A program made the translations under genes and the position numbers. The notes beneath the pieces were generated by a model. The model did no database searches and was not told the origin of the DNA. It was given only the letters and a program-made list of their open reading frames with translations. Of a stretch of DNA of 16,385 bases, positions 1 through 7,552 are shown piece by piece (positions within the stretch are counted from its first letter, which is position 1; every line of letters begins with the position of its first letter). Origin of the DNA: Xanthomonas translucens pv. translucens DSM 18974 (lineage in GTDB: Bacteria; Pseudomonadota; Gammaproteobacteria; Xanthomonadales; Xanthomonadaceae); assembly GCF_000331775.1 (NCBI RefSeq), contig NZ_CAPJ01000078.1, forward strand, positions 1 to 16,385, read 5' to 3'.

Positions 1-829
1 TACCGGTGCCGCGGTTGGCGCCGGCGCCTGGCGCGGCATGGACGCGGGGGATGCGCCGCAGCACCAGGTCGCGCGCGTGCTCGACCTGATCGCCGGCCGC
101 GAGACCAGCGCCATGCACGAGGCGATCGGCAGCAACCCGGCCGACGGCAGCGCCAGCGTGGCGTGGACCGGCGCCGACGACCGCTGGTCGGATCTGGCGG
201 CGACGCCGGGCGCCGACGCCAGCAGCAGCATCGACGCCAGCGCCACCGCCGCCGCCAAGGCCGCCGCGGCCAGCCTCGGCGAGCGCACGCCGGAAGGCTT
301 CGTCGCGCAGATCTGGACCCACGCCCAGAAGGCCGCCAAGGAACTGGGCGTGGATGCGCGGGCGCTGGTCGCGCAGGCCGCGCTGGAGACCGGCTGGGGA
401 CGCCGCGGCATTTCCCGCGGCGACGGCGCCAGTTCCAACAACCTGTTCGGGATCAAGGCCACTGGCTGGAGCGGCGAGCGCGTCACCACCGGCACCCACG
501 AGTACGTCGATGGGGTCAAGCAGTCGCAGACCGCCGATTTCCGCGCCTACGCCTCGCCGGCCGAGAGCTTCGCCGACTACGTGCGTCTGCTGAAGACCAA
601 TCCGCGCTACCAGCAGGCGCTCAATGCCGGCACCAATATCCGCGGTTTCGCCCAGGGCCTGCAGCGTGCCGGCTACGCCACCGATCCGTCCTACGCGGCC
701 AAGATCGCCGCGATCGCAGGCGGCCCGACCATCGGCCGCGCCGTCGCGGCGATCGGTAACGCCGCCGCCAGCGGCCTCGAGCGCGCGTTCGCCAGCACCT
801 CCGATCCCTCCAGCAGCGCGTTGCGCTGA
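1..829 (+). CDS. flgJ: FlgJ, flagellar rod-associated beta-N-acetylglucosaminidase (5' partial)
   Basis: The reading frame is open from the left edge (first full codon at base 2), so the N-terminal rod-cap domain lies outside the window. What remains is a Gly/Ala/Ser-rich linker followed by a glucosaminidase (lysozyme-like) domain from about base 290. The core AQAALETGWG carries the presumed catalytic Glu at 386-388, equivalent to the Glu in SQAALESGWG of enteric FlgJ. NNLFGIK and the FRAY/YV..L segments further on are also typical. In the family this domain opens peptidoglycan so that the growing rod can cross the periplasm; FlgJ is exported by the flagellar secretion system and needs no Sec signal. 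The gene ends 11 nt before flgK, and the flgK Shine-Dalgarno (TGAGGTAG) overlaps the flgJ stop, so the two are cotranscribed. The first in-frame ATG in the window (38) is internal and is not the start. Confidence 0.93.
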   Translation, partial: TGAAVGAGAWRGMDAGDAPQHQVARVLDLIAGRETSAMHEAIGSNPADGSASVAWTGADDRWSDLAATPGADASSSIDASATAAAKAAAASLGERTPEGFVAQIWTHAQKAAKELGVDARALVAQAALETGWGRRGISRGDGASSNNLFGIKATGWSGERVTTGTHEYVDGVKQSQTADFRAYASPAESFADYVRLLKTNPRYQQALNAGTNIRGFAQGLQRAGYATDPSYAAKIAAIAGGPTIGRAVAAIGNAAASGLERAFASTSDPSSSALR

Positions 830-840
830 GGTAGCCGCCC

Positions 841-2715
841 ATGTCCGTCCTTTCCACCGGCACCAGCGCCCTCATCGCCTTCCAGCGCGCCCTGGCGACG
901 GTGAGCCACAACGTCGCCAACATCAACACCGACGGCTACAGCCGCCAGCGCGTGTCGTTCGCGACCACCACGCCGACCCAGTACGGCTCGGACTACATCG
1001 GCAACGGCACCAAGATCACCGACATCTCCCGCGTCGCCGACCAGTTGGCGACCTCGCGGCTGCTGGACAGCGGCGGCGAACTGGCGCGGCTGAAGCAGCT
1101 GTCGAGCCTGTCCGACCGCGTCGACGGGCTGTTCTCCGACAAAGCCACCAACATCTCCGGGCAGTGGTCGAACTTCTTCGACGCCACCACCGGGCTGTCG
1201 TCCAACGCCTCGGCCACCGCCAGCCGGCAGAACCTGCTGGACAACGGCAACTCGCTGGTGACCCGCTTCAAGCAGCTCAACGGGCAGATGGACGCGCTCG
1301 GCAACGAGGTCAACAACGGCCTGCTGTCCGGCACCACCGAAGCCAACCGCCTGGCCAGCGAGATCGCCAAGATCAACGGCCAGATCGGCGGCGACGCCAG
1401 CTCGGCCGCGCCGGATCTGCTCGACCGGCGCGATGCGCTGATCACCCAGTTGGTCGGCTACACCGGCGGCAACGCGGTACAGCAGGACGGCGGCGCGATC
1501 AACGTCTATACCGCAGGGGGCCAGGCGCTGGTGGTCGGCACCACCGCCTCCACCCTGACCACGGTCACCGATCCCTACCAGCCCGGGCGCCTGCAGGTCG
1601 CGCTGAAGGCGCAAGGCACCACCATCACCTTGGGCAACAGCGCGCTGGGCGGACAGATCGGCGGCCTGATCGAGTTCCGCAGCAACGTGCTGGATCCGAC
1701 CAAGGCCGAAATGGGCCGCATCGCCACCGGCCTGGCCGTCAGCTACAACCAGCAACACAAGGCCGGCGTGGACCTGTACGGCAAACTCGGCGGCGATTTC
1801 TTCTCGCTGTCCGCGCCCAACGTCAACGCCAACGCCACCAACACCGGCAACGCCAGCTTCAGCGCCAGCGTCGGCGACCTGAGCAAGCTCGACGGGCAGA
1901 ACCTGCTGCTGAAGTTCGACGGCAGCAGCTGGACCGCCAGCCGCGCCGACACCGGTGCCAGCGTGGCCATGACCGGCACCGGCAGCAGCACCGATCCGTT
2001 CGTGGTCAACGGCGTGAGCCTGCAGCTGTCCGGCACCGGCGCGGCCGGCGACAAGTTCCTGCTGCAGCCCACCGCCAACGCGGTCACCGGCCTGGCGGTG
2101 GCGATCACCGACCCGTCGCGCATCGCCGCGGCCACCCCGATCACCGCCAGCGCCAACCTGGACAACCTCGGCACCGGCAAGGTCAGCAACGTCCGCGCCA
2201 CCAATGCCGGCAACGCCAATTTGCTGACGCCCGCCAGCATCGCCTTCATCGACGCCAACCAGTACACCGTGGACGGCGCCGGCCCGTTCACCTATAGCGC
2301 CGGGCAAACCATCAGCGCCAACGGCTGGAGCATGACCCTGGATGGCGCGCCGGTCGCCGGCGACACCTTCGCAGTGAAGCCGACCGGTGCCGGCTCCAGC
2401 AACAACGGCAACGCCCTGACCCTGTCCAACCTGGACGATGCCAAGGCGTTCAACGGCGGCACCATCACCCTCAACGGCGCGGTGTCCGGGTTGACCACCA
2501 CGATCGGCTCGGCCGCGCGCCAGGCCAGCTACGCGGCCGACGCGCAGGACGTGATCCACACCAGCGCGCAGGACGCGCGCGACTCGGTCTCCGGCGTCAA
2601 CCTCGACGAAGAGGCTTCGGACATGTTGCGCCTGCAGCAGGCCTACCAGGCCGCCTCGCAGTTGATCTCCACCGCCGACACGATGTTCCAGTCCATCCTG
2701 GGTGCGATCCGATGA
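841..2715 (+). CDS. flgK: FlgK, hook-filament junction protein 1 (HAP1)
   Basis: 624 aa. FlgK forms the first ring of the junction between hook and filament and is exported through the flagellar type III apparatus. The N-terminus (MSVLSTGTSALIAFQRAL, then SHNVANINTDGYSRQ) is the diagnostic FlgK/rod-hook helix with the ANxxTxGYxR signature. The C-terminus (GVNLDEEASDMLRLQQAY, ending SILGAIR) is the matching terminal helix. The Ala/Thr/Gly-rich middle (about residues 330-560) is the variable exposed region. It contains two copies of a beta-hairpin motif ending GDKF (about 403-406) and GDTF (about 507-510), each preceded by a LSG/LDG turn. The start ATG has a Shine-Dalgarno sequence overlapping the flgJ stop. 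The stop overlaps the flgL start in ATGA, so translation is probably coupled. Length is within the normal range for proteobacterial FlgK. Confidence 0.97.
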   Translation: MSVLSTGTSALIAFQRALATVSHNVANINTDGYSRQRVSFATTTPTQYGSDYIGNGTKITDISRVADQLATSRLLDSGGELARLKQLSSLSDRVDGLFSDKATNISGQWSNFFDATTGLSSNASATASRQNLLDNGNSLVTRFKQLNGQMDALGNEVNNGLLSGTTEANRLASEIAKINGQIGGDASSAAPDLLDRRDALITQLVGYTGGNAVQQDGGAINVYTAGGQALVVGTTASTLTTVTDPYQPGRLQVALKAQGTTITLGNSALGGQIGGLIEFRSNVLDPTKAEMGRIATGLAVSYNQQHKAGVDLYGKLGGDFFSLSAPNVNANATNTGNASFSASVGDLSKLDGQNLLLKFDGSSWTASRADTGASVAMTGTGSSTDPFVVNGVSLQLSGTGAAGDKFLLQPTANAVTGLAVAITDPSRIAAATPITASANLDNLGTGKVSNVRATNAGNANLLTPASIAFIDANQYTVDGAGPFTYSAGQTISANGWSMTLDGAPVAGDTFAVKPTGAGSSNNGNALTLSNLDDAKAFNGGTITLNGAVSGLTTTIGSAARQASYAADAQDVIHTSAQDARDSVSGVNLDEEASDMLRLQQAYQAASQLISTADTMFQSILGAIR

Positions 2716-3917
2716 GCAACCGTATTTCCACCGGCATGATGTTCAGCCAGTCGGTCAGCACCATGCTGGGCAAGCAGGCCAAGATCTCGCACCTGGAGCA
2801 GCAGCTGGCGACCGGCCAGCGCCTGGTCACCGCCGCCGACGATCCGGTCGCTTCCGGCACCGCGGTCAACCTGGACCGCGCAGTGGCCGAACTGGAGCGT
2901 TTCGGCCAGAACGCTAACAATGTGCAAAACCGCCTGGGCCTGCAGGAGAACACCTTGTCCCAGGCCGGCGACCTGATGGCACGGGTCAGCGAGTTGACGG
3001 TGGAAGCGAACAGCTCGGCGCTGACCACCGACGACCGCAAGGCGATCGCCTCCGAACTCAAGTCGCTGCACGGCAGCCTGCTCAGCCTGTCCAACAGCAC
3101 CGACGGCAGCGGCCGCTACCTGTTCGCCGGCGCGGCCGACGACGCCGCGCCGTTCGCGGTGGTCAACGGCAAAGTCGTCTACAGCGGCGACCAGACCCAG
3201 CGCAGCGTGGAAGTGGCCGCCGACACCCGGGTCGCCGACGCCCTGCCCGGCAGCGAGATCTTCATGCGCATCCGCACCGGCGACGGCACCGTCGATGCGC
3301 ATCCGGCCAGCACCAACACCGGCACCGGCCTGTTGCTGGACTTCAGCCGCGACTCCGGCACTGGCGGTTGGAACGGCAGCAGCTACAGCGTCGCCTTCAC
3401 CGCCACCGACACCTATGAAGTGCGCGACAACACGGGCAGCGTGGTCAAGACCGGCACCTATGCCGCCGGCGAGACCCTCAGCTTCGCCGGCCTGAAGATG
3501 CGCCTGGACGGCGCGCCAGCGGTCGGCGACAGCTTCCAGATCGGCGCCTCGACCAACAAGGACGTGTTCTCCACCATCACCACCTTGGTCAATGCGCTGA
3601 GCACCGACCCGCTGACCGCCAGCGACAAGGCCTCTCTGCAGAACACCTTGCAGTCGTCGATGCGCGACATCAGCCAGGCCTCGTCGAAGATGATCGATGC
3701 GCGTGCATCCGGCGGCGCGCAACTGGCCGCGCTCGACAACGCCGCCGAGTTGCGCGAATCCAACGAAGTGACGCTGAAGACCACCCTGTCCTCGCTGCGC
3801 GACCTGGACTACGCCGATGCGATCGGCCAGTACCAGCTGGAACAGGCCGCGCTCAAGTCGGCGCAGACCATCTTCACCCGGATGCAGTCGATGTCGCTGT
3901 TCAACATGATTCGCTGA
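2712..3917 (+). CDS. flgL: FlgL, hook-filament junction protein 3 (HAP3)
   Basis: 401 aa. FlgL is the second junction ring, on which flagellin polymerises. The N-terminus (MSNRISTGMMFSQSV, then LATGQRLVTAADDPVASG) is the flagellin-like D0/D1 helix of FlgL. The C-terminus (ELRESNEVTLKTTLSSLRDLDYADAI, ending MSLFNMIR) is the conserved closing helix with the flagellin-type D-Y-A motif. The centre (about residues 140-285) is beta-rich and includes MRLDGAPAVGDSF near 263-275, almost the same hairpin motif as in the preceding FlgK. The ATG lies inside the flgK stop (ATGA). There is no clear independent Shine-Dalgarno, so coupled translation is likely. A strong terminator follows 22 nt after the stop, making this the last gene of the upstream rod/hook operon. 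Confidence 0.97.
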   Translation: MSNRISTGMMFSQSVSTMLGKQAKISHLEQQLATGQRLVTAADDPVASGTAVNLDRAVAELERFGQNANNVQNRLGLQENTLSQAGDLMARVSELTVEANSSALTTDDRKAIASELKSLHGSLLSLSNSTDGSGRYLFAGAADDAAPFAVVNGKVVYSGDQTQRSVEVAADTRVADALPGSEIFMRIRTGDGTVDAHPASTNTGTGLLLDFSRDSGTGGWNGSSYSVAFTATDTYEVRDNTGSVVKTGTYAAGETLSFAGLKMRLDGAPAVGDSFQIGASTNKDVFSTITTLVNALSTDPLTASDKASLQNTLQSSMRDISQASSKMIDARASGGAQLAALDNAAELRESNEVTLKTTLSSLRDLDYADAIGQYQLEQAALKSAQTIFTRMQSMSLFNMIR

Positions 3918-3939
3918 TCCTGCTTCCACTGCATAAGCT

Positions 3940-3974
3940 AAGGCCCGGAGCGCGGCAGCGCTTGCGGGCCTTTT
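3940..3974 (+). terminator. Intrinsic terminator after flgL
   Basis: AAGGCCCG (3940-3947) pairs perfectly with CGGGCCTT (3965-3972). Inside it AGCGC (3949-3953) pairs with GCGCT (3958-3962) around a GGCA loop. The stem is followed by TTGCTTT. This long GC-rich hairpin should separate the flgK-flgL transcript from fliC, which then depends on its own promoters. Confidence 0.85.
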
Positions 3975-4031
3975 GCTTTATACCGAGTTCGTCATCGCCG
4001 CTGGGGCTTGGAAGCGTCATCTGCAGAGCGC

Positions 4032-4058
4032 TAAAGTTTGGCAAAGCACGGCCGAAAC
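4032..4058 (+). promoter_or_regulatory. Distal sigma-28 (FliA) promoter of fliC
   Basis: TAAAGTTT (4032-4039), an 11-nt spacer, then GCCGAAAC (4051-4058). The first element matches the FliA consensus TAAAGTTT-N11-GCCGATAA at all 8 positions, the second at 6 of 8, and spacing is exact. The predicted start near 4065 would give a leader of about 185 nt before fliC. Confidence 0.8.
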
Positions 4059-4126
4059 AAGCTCTTCGCCGCGAGTGCCACAGGCTCCCGGTTCGCCGCA
4101 TCGCGATAATTTCCGCAGCGAATCGC

Positions 4127-4153
4127 TAAAGGTTATTGACATCGCGCCGTTAC
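4127..4153 (+). promoter_or_regulatory. Proximal sigma-28 (FliA) promoter of fliC
   Basis: TAAAGGTT (4127-4134), an 11-nt spacer, then GCCGTTAC (4146-4153). Match to the FliA consensus is 7 of 8 and 6 of 8, with exact spacing. It lies 95 bp downstream of the distal copy. The predicted start near 4160 would give a leader of about 90 nt. It ends GCCGxxAC like the distal copy, suggesting that C is tolerated at the last position in this organism. Confidence 0.75.
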
Positions 4154-4207
4154 TTATCTCAGCAGCGGCAACGGCCAATTGATGGCCCCCCTGCGGAGGC
4201 TCCAGGC

Positions 4208-4242
4208 ACCGATCGGTTGCCGGATAAATCGCTTAGAGGAGA
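4208..4242 (+). promoter_or_regulatory. fliC leader: small palindrome and strong ribosome binding site
   Basis: A perfect 10-bp palindrome ACCGATCGGT (4208-4217), extendable by GGC/GCC with one bulged T, sits 17 nt before the Shine-Dalgarno sequence AGAGGAGA (4235-4242). The Shine-Dalgarno and a second motif at 4193-4199 (GCGGAGG) both contain GGA, the core recognised by CsrA/RsmA, but I see no convincing loop presentation. The ribosome site itself is clear; a regulatory role for the palindrome is inference. Confidence 0.45.
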
Positions 4243-4249
4243 TATCAAA

Positions 4250-5434
4250 ATGGCACAGGTAATCAACACCAACGTAATGTCGCTGAACGCTCAGCGTAAC
4301 CTCAGCTCCAACAGCGCCAGCCTGGCACTGACCATCCAGCAGCTGTCATCGGGCAAGCGCATCACCAGCGCCTCGGTCGACGCCGCCGGTCTGGCGATCT
4401 CAGAGCGCTTCACCACCCAGATCCGCGGCCTGGACGTCGCCTCGCGCAACGCCAACGACGGCATCTCGCTGGCGCAGACCGCGGAAGGCGCGATGGTCGA
4501 AATCGGCAACAACCTGCAGCGTATCCGCGAGCTGTCGGTGCAGTCGTCGAACGCCACCAACTCCGACACCGACCGCGAGGCGCTGAACTCGGAAGTCAAG
4601 CAGCTGACCTCGGAAATCGACCGCGTCGCCAACCAGACCAGCTTCAACGGCACCAAGCTGCTGAACGGCTCGTTCTCCGGCGCGCTGTTCCAGGTCGGTG
4701 CCGATGCCGGCCAGACCATCGGCGTGAGCAGCATCGTCGATGCCAACGTCGATTCGCTCGGCAAGGCCGGCTTCGCCGCCACCCAGACCGGTTCGGCCGC
4801 CCTGGCCTCCGGCACCGCGACCGCCAGCGGCAGCTTCTCCGGCATCTCGGTCAACGGCACCAGCATCGCCTCGGTGGCCGTCGCCATCGGCGACAGCGGC
4901 AGCGACATCTCCAAGAAGATCGCCTCCGCGATCAACGACAAACTGGACCAGACCGGCGTCTACGCTTCGGTCGACAGCACCACCGGCGCGCTGAAGCTGG
5001 AATCGTTGAAGGCCGGCAAGGACTTCTCCTTCACCGCAGGCTCGGCCACCGGCGCCGACGGCGTCACCTTCAGCAACGCCGGCATCGCCGCAACGGCCGC
5101 CTCCACCGCAGGCACCACCAACACCCTGAGCAACCTGGACATCTCCACCTTCTCCGGTGCGCAGCGGGCACTGGAAATCGTCGACAAGGCGCTGACCTCG
5201 GTCAACTCCTCACGCGCCGACATGGGTGCGATCCAGAACCGCTTCACCTCCACCATCGCCAACCTGAGCACGACCTCGGAAAATCTGTCGGCCTCGCGCA
5301 GCCGCATCGCCGACACCGATTATGCCAAGGCAACGGCCGAACTGACCCGCACGCAGATCCTGCAACAGGCCGGTACCGCGATGCTGGCGCAGGCCAAGTC
5401 GGCCCCGCAGAGCGTGCTGAGCCTGCTGCAGTAA
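4250..5434 (+). CDS. fliC: FliC, flagellin
   Basis: 394 aa, the filament subunit, exported by the flagellar type III system and recognised by plant FLS2. Conserved D0/D1 helices occupy about residues 1-170 (starting [18 protein letters not shown]) and 310-394 ([20 protein letters not shown], then [13 protein letters not shown], ending SVLSLLQ). The middle is Ser/Thr/Ala/Gly-rich and exposed, so it offers many O-glycosylation sites. The flg22 epitope is residues 30-51 and has Val at residue 43. The ATG at 4250 was chosen because it begins the canonical flagellin N-terminus and follows the Shine-Dalgarno AGAGGAGA (4235-4242) by 7 nt. An in-frame ATG at 4136 lies within the proximal promoter and would add a non-homologous extension. 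The gene is monocistronic: two FliA promoters upstream and a terminator 30 nt downstream. Confidence 0.97.
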   Translation: MAQVINTNVMSLNAQRNLSSNSASLALTIQQLSSGKRITSASVDAAGLAISERFTTQIRGLDVASRNANDGISLAQTAEGAMVEIGNNLQRIRELSVQSSNATNSDTDREALNSEVKQLTSEIDRVANQTSFNGTKLLNGSFSGALFQVGADAGQTIGVSSIVDANVDSLGKAGFAATQTGSAALASGTATASGSFSGISVNGTSIASVAVAIGDSGSDISKKIASAINDKLDQTGVYASVDSTTGALKLESLKAGKDFSFTAGSATGADGVTFSNAGIAATAASTAGTTNTLSNLDISTFSGAQRALEIVDKALTSVNSSRADMGAIQNRFTSTIANLSTTSENLSASRSRIADTDYAKATAELTRTQILQQAGTAMLAQAKSAPQSVLSLLQ

Positions 5435-5464
5435 CAGCCCGCCCGACACCAGCACGACTAGAAG

Positions 5465-5490
5465 CCCCTCCGCAAGGAGGGGTTTTTTTT
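5465..5490 (+). terminator. Intrinsic terminator after fliC
   Basis: CCCCTCC (5465-5471), GCAA tetraloop (5472-5475), GGAGGGG (5476-5482), then eight T (5483-5490). A textbook rho-independent terminator ending the fliC transcript. Confidence 0.96.
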
Positions 5491-5506
5491 GCGTCCAGCC
5501 CTCCGC

Positions 5507-5522
5507 AGGCACAGGATTTGCA
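5507..5522 (+). promoter_or_regulatory. Sigma-54 promoter of fliD
   Basis: AGGCACAGGATTTGCA contains GG at 5508-5509 and GC at 5520-5521, exactly ten bases apart. It matches TGGCACG-N4-TTGCW except for the first T and the G of ACG. The predicted start is about 5533, 100 nt before fliD. It would be read by RpoN with FleQ as activator. Confidence 0.65.
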
Positions 5523-5556
5523 TCGCCGCCGGGGCATCGCCGACGCACGCGCGAGC

Positions 5557-5583
5557 TCAAGAACCTTGGTACGCTGCCGATAC
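5557..5583 (+). promoter_or_regulatory. Sigma-28 (FliA) promoter of fliD
   Basis: TCAA (5557-5560), 15-nt spacer, GCCGATAC (5576-5583). The -10 element matches 7 of 8 positions of GCCGATAA; the -35 matches 3 of 4 of TAAA. The predicted start is near 5590, giving a leader of about 43 nt. Together with the sigma-54 site 50 bp upstream this gives fliD a middle-class and a late-class promoter. Confidence 0.75.
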
Positions 5584-5632
5584 CCCTATCTACCGCTGGC
5601 CTCCGTGCCCGCTCTCGTAAGGAAGTCCACCC

Positions 5633-6964
5633 ATGGCTACTTCATCGCTGTCTACCGTCGGCTCCGGTATGGACATCGCCGCAGTCGTCAAAGCGTTGGT
5701 CGCCGCCCAGCGCGCACCGCAGGAAAACCGGATCAACGCCGACGGCACCGCCTCCAGCGCCCAACTTTCGGCGCTGAGCACGATCAAGGGCGCATTGTCC
5801 AACTTGCAAACGGCAATGGATGCGATCGCCAAGAGCGCCGACAAGAGCGCGGTCAAGGCCACCGTCGCCGACGGCGCCGGCTACACCGCCAGCGTCACCG
5901 AGAGTGCCACTGCCGGTAACTACAGCGTGGAGGTGGTGAAGCTGGCCGAACGGCAGAAGCTGACCTCGGCGGCCTATGCCGACAACGCAGTGGTCGGCGA
6001 CGGCAGCTTGACCATCGGTTATGGCGGCAAGACGCTGAACGTCACCGTGGCCGAAAACAGCAAGCTGCGCGACGTCGCCGCCGCGATCAACAAGGCCGCT
6101 GGCGGCAGCGGCGTGACCGCCAGCGTGGTCAGCGCCGACGATGGCGATCACCTGGTACTCAACGCCGTCGATTCCGGCTCCAAGGGCGCGCTGACCATCA
6201 CCAGCGCCGGCGGCAACGGCGGACTCGCCGCACTGACCTACAGCAGCGGCAGCAGCGGCGGCCTGACCCAGACCGTGGCCGGGGCCGATGCGGTGGTGCG
6301 CGTGGACGGCTTCGAGCGAACCTCCAGCAGCAATGCGATTGCCGACCTCGTCCCAGGCGTCACCTTGAACCTGACCAAGGCCGCGGAAGGCACCAAGTAC
6401 AGCCTGAGCATCGCCAACGACAGCAGCAGCCTGAAGGCGAACCTCACCGCATTGGTGAGCGCCTACAACACCGTCAACACTGTGCTGAAGTCCTCCAGCG
6501 CCTATGACGCCACCAACAAAAAGGCCTCGGCGCTGACCGGCGACTCGATGGTGCGCGGGCTGCAGCAAACGCTGCGCAAGCAGGTCAGCGACAACACCAG
6601 CGACCTCAAGGCGCTGGGCGTGACCATCGACAAGAACGGGGTGATGAGCTTCAACAGCGCAAAGTTGGACAGCGCAGTGGCCAGCGACCCGGCCTCGGTC
6701 AAGGCAATGTTCGGTACCGATGGCAGCTTCACCACTGGCATGAACACGTTACTGGACAGCAATCTCGACACCAGCAACGGCACCATCACCCAGCGCACCA
6801 CTGCGCTCAACAAGCACATCAGCGACCTGACAGACCAGCTCAGCAATCTGGACCAGCGGATGGCCACGCTGACCACCAACTACACCGCCAAATTCACCGC
6901 GATGGACGCGATGGTCGCGCAGATGAAGTCGGTCAGCGATACCCTCACCCAACAGTTCTCGTAG
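5633..6964 (+). CDS. fliD: FliD, flagellar filament cap (HAP2)
   Basis: 443 aa. FliD forms the cap at the filament tip that folds incoming flagellin; in pathogens it can also act in adhesion. The N-terminus (SSLSTVGSGMDIAAVVKALVAAQRAP) is the FliD_N signature. The centre is beta-rich (about residues 75-240). The second half contains FliD_C features: LTALVSAYNTVN near 265-276, LKALGVTIDKNGVMSFN near 328-344, and a terminal coiled coil (TTALNKHISDLTDQLSNLDQRM onward) ending DTLTQQFS. The start at 5633 is preceded by AAGGAA (5619-5624). fliS follows after 168 nt with its own promoter elements, and I see no terminator in that gap, so read-through is possible. Size is typical of the family. Confidence 0.96.
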   Translation: MATSSLSTVGSGMDIAAVVKALVAAQRAPQENRINADGTASSAQLSALSTIKGALSNLQTAMDAIAKSADKSAVKATVADGAGYTASVTESATAGNYSVEVVKLAERQKLTSAAYADNAVVGDGSLTIGYGGKTLNVTVAENSKLRDVAAAINKAAGGSGVTASVVSADDGDHLVLNAVDSGSKGALTITSAGGNGGLAALTYSSGSSGGLTQTVAGADAVVRVDGFERTSSSNAIADLVPGVTLNLTKAAEGTKYSLSIANDSSSLKANLTALVSAYNTVNTVLKSSSAYDATNKKASALTGDSMVRGLQQTLRKQVSDNTSDLKALGVTIDKNGVMSFNSAKLDSAVASDPASVKAMFGTDGSFTTGMNTLLDSNLDTSNGTITQRTTALNKHISDLTDQLSNLDQRMATLTTNYTAKFTAMDAMVAQMKSVSDTLTQQFS

Positions 6965-6976
6965 CGCCGACGGCAT

Positions 6977-6992
6977 TGGAATGAAAGTCGCT
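6977..6992 (+). promoter_or_regulatory. Possible sigma-54 promoter of fliS
   Basis: TGGAATGAAAGTCGCT has GG at 6978-6979 and GC at 6990-6991 with the required ten-base spacing and matches 9 of the 12 fixed positions of TGGCACG-N4-TTGCW. The TTGC element is degenerate (TCGC). It sits just upstream of a FliA site, as in front of fliD, which is the main reason to list it. Confidence 0.35.
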
Positions 6993-7000
6993 ACCGGTGC

Positions 7001-7028
7001 TCAAGTCCGCCCAGGCAGCGGCCGATAT
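7001..7028 (+). promoter_or_regulatory. Sigma-28 (FliA) promoter of fliS
   Basis: TCAAGTCC (7001-7008) and GCCGATAT (7021-7028). The -10 element matches 7 of 8 consensus positions. The spacer after TCAA is 16 nt, one longer than the consensus 15. Predicted start is near 7035, about 98 nt before fliS. Confidence 0.6.
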
Positions 7029-7132
7029 CTTTAGCATCGACAGTCATTCAGGACTGGCAGCACGTACCGTCGCCACGGCGCCTTCGCCGACCGGCGCGGC
7101 AGCGCGGCACCAGGCCACCCGAGGGAGTTTCC

Positions 7133-7552
7133 ATGTACGGTTCTAGCCGCCAATACGCCGAGCAATACCGCAAGATGAGCGTGTCCACCAGCATCACCGA
7201 TGCCGACCCGCACAAGCTGGTGGCCTTGCTGTTCGCCGGTGCCTGCCAGCGTATCCGCCAGGCCCAGGCCTCTCTGGCGCAGGGCGACCAGGCGCGCAAG
7301 GGCAAGGCGATCGGCGAGGCCTGCGCCATCGTCGGCCACCTCAACGGCTCGCTGGACCACGAGGCCGGCGGCGAGATCGCCAATAATCTCTCGGCGCTGT
7401 ACGACTACGTGATGCACCGGCTCACCGAAGCCAACCTGCACAACGACGCAAGCGCGCTGGTCGAATCGCTGGAACTGCTCAGCGAGATCGATGCGGCGTG
7501 GAACGCCATTCCCGCCCAGCAGCGCGAATTCGCCGCGGTCGCCGCACTATGA
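7133..7552 (+). CDS. fliS: FliS, flagellin-specific export chaperone
   Basis: 139 aa, a small helical cytosolic chaperone that binds the disordered C-terminus of flagellin and brings it to the export gate. Family hallmarks are the N-terminal tyrosines (MYGSSRQYAEQYRK), the segment ITDADPHKLVALLFAGACQRI, and LDHEAGGEIANNLSALYDYV with the conserved aliphatic-Tyr pattern. The ATG follows GAGGGA (7121-7126) by 6 nt. The stop overlaps the next start (ATGA, 7549-7552), so the next gene is translationally coupled. Length and location after fliD are standard. Confidence 0.95.
   Translation: MYGSSRQYAEQYRKMSVSTSITDADPHKLVALLFAGACQRIRQAQASLAQGDQARKGKAIGEACAIVGHLNGSLDHEAGGEIANNLSALYDYVMHRLTEANLHNDASALVESLELLSEIDAAWNAIPAQQREFAAVAAL

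Noticed and set aside
691..2559. Long minus-strand open frames opposite flgK, flgL, rpoN2 and fleQ (also about 2643-3929, 9422-11125, 11132-12859)
   Set aside because: They lie exactly opposite well-identified genes, have low-complexity Ala/Gly/Arg/Val composition, and show no family motifs. High GC3 removes stops on the opposite strand, so they are shadows.
4136..4160. TTGACA (4136-4141) with TATCTC (4155-4160) as a sigma-70 promoter of fliC
   Set aside because: The spacer is only 13 nt, and the bases are already explained by the sigma-28 element of exact geometry.
4205..4221. GGCAC...TTGCC before fliC as a sigma-54 promoter
   Set aside because: GG and GC are 12 bases apart instead of 10, and it lies downstream of both FliA start sites.
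4136..4249. In-frame upstream start extending FliC by 38 residues
   Set aside because: The extension is unlike any flagellin N-terminus, overlaps the proximal FliA promoter, and lacks a ribosome site; the ATG at 4250 has both.
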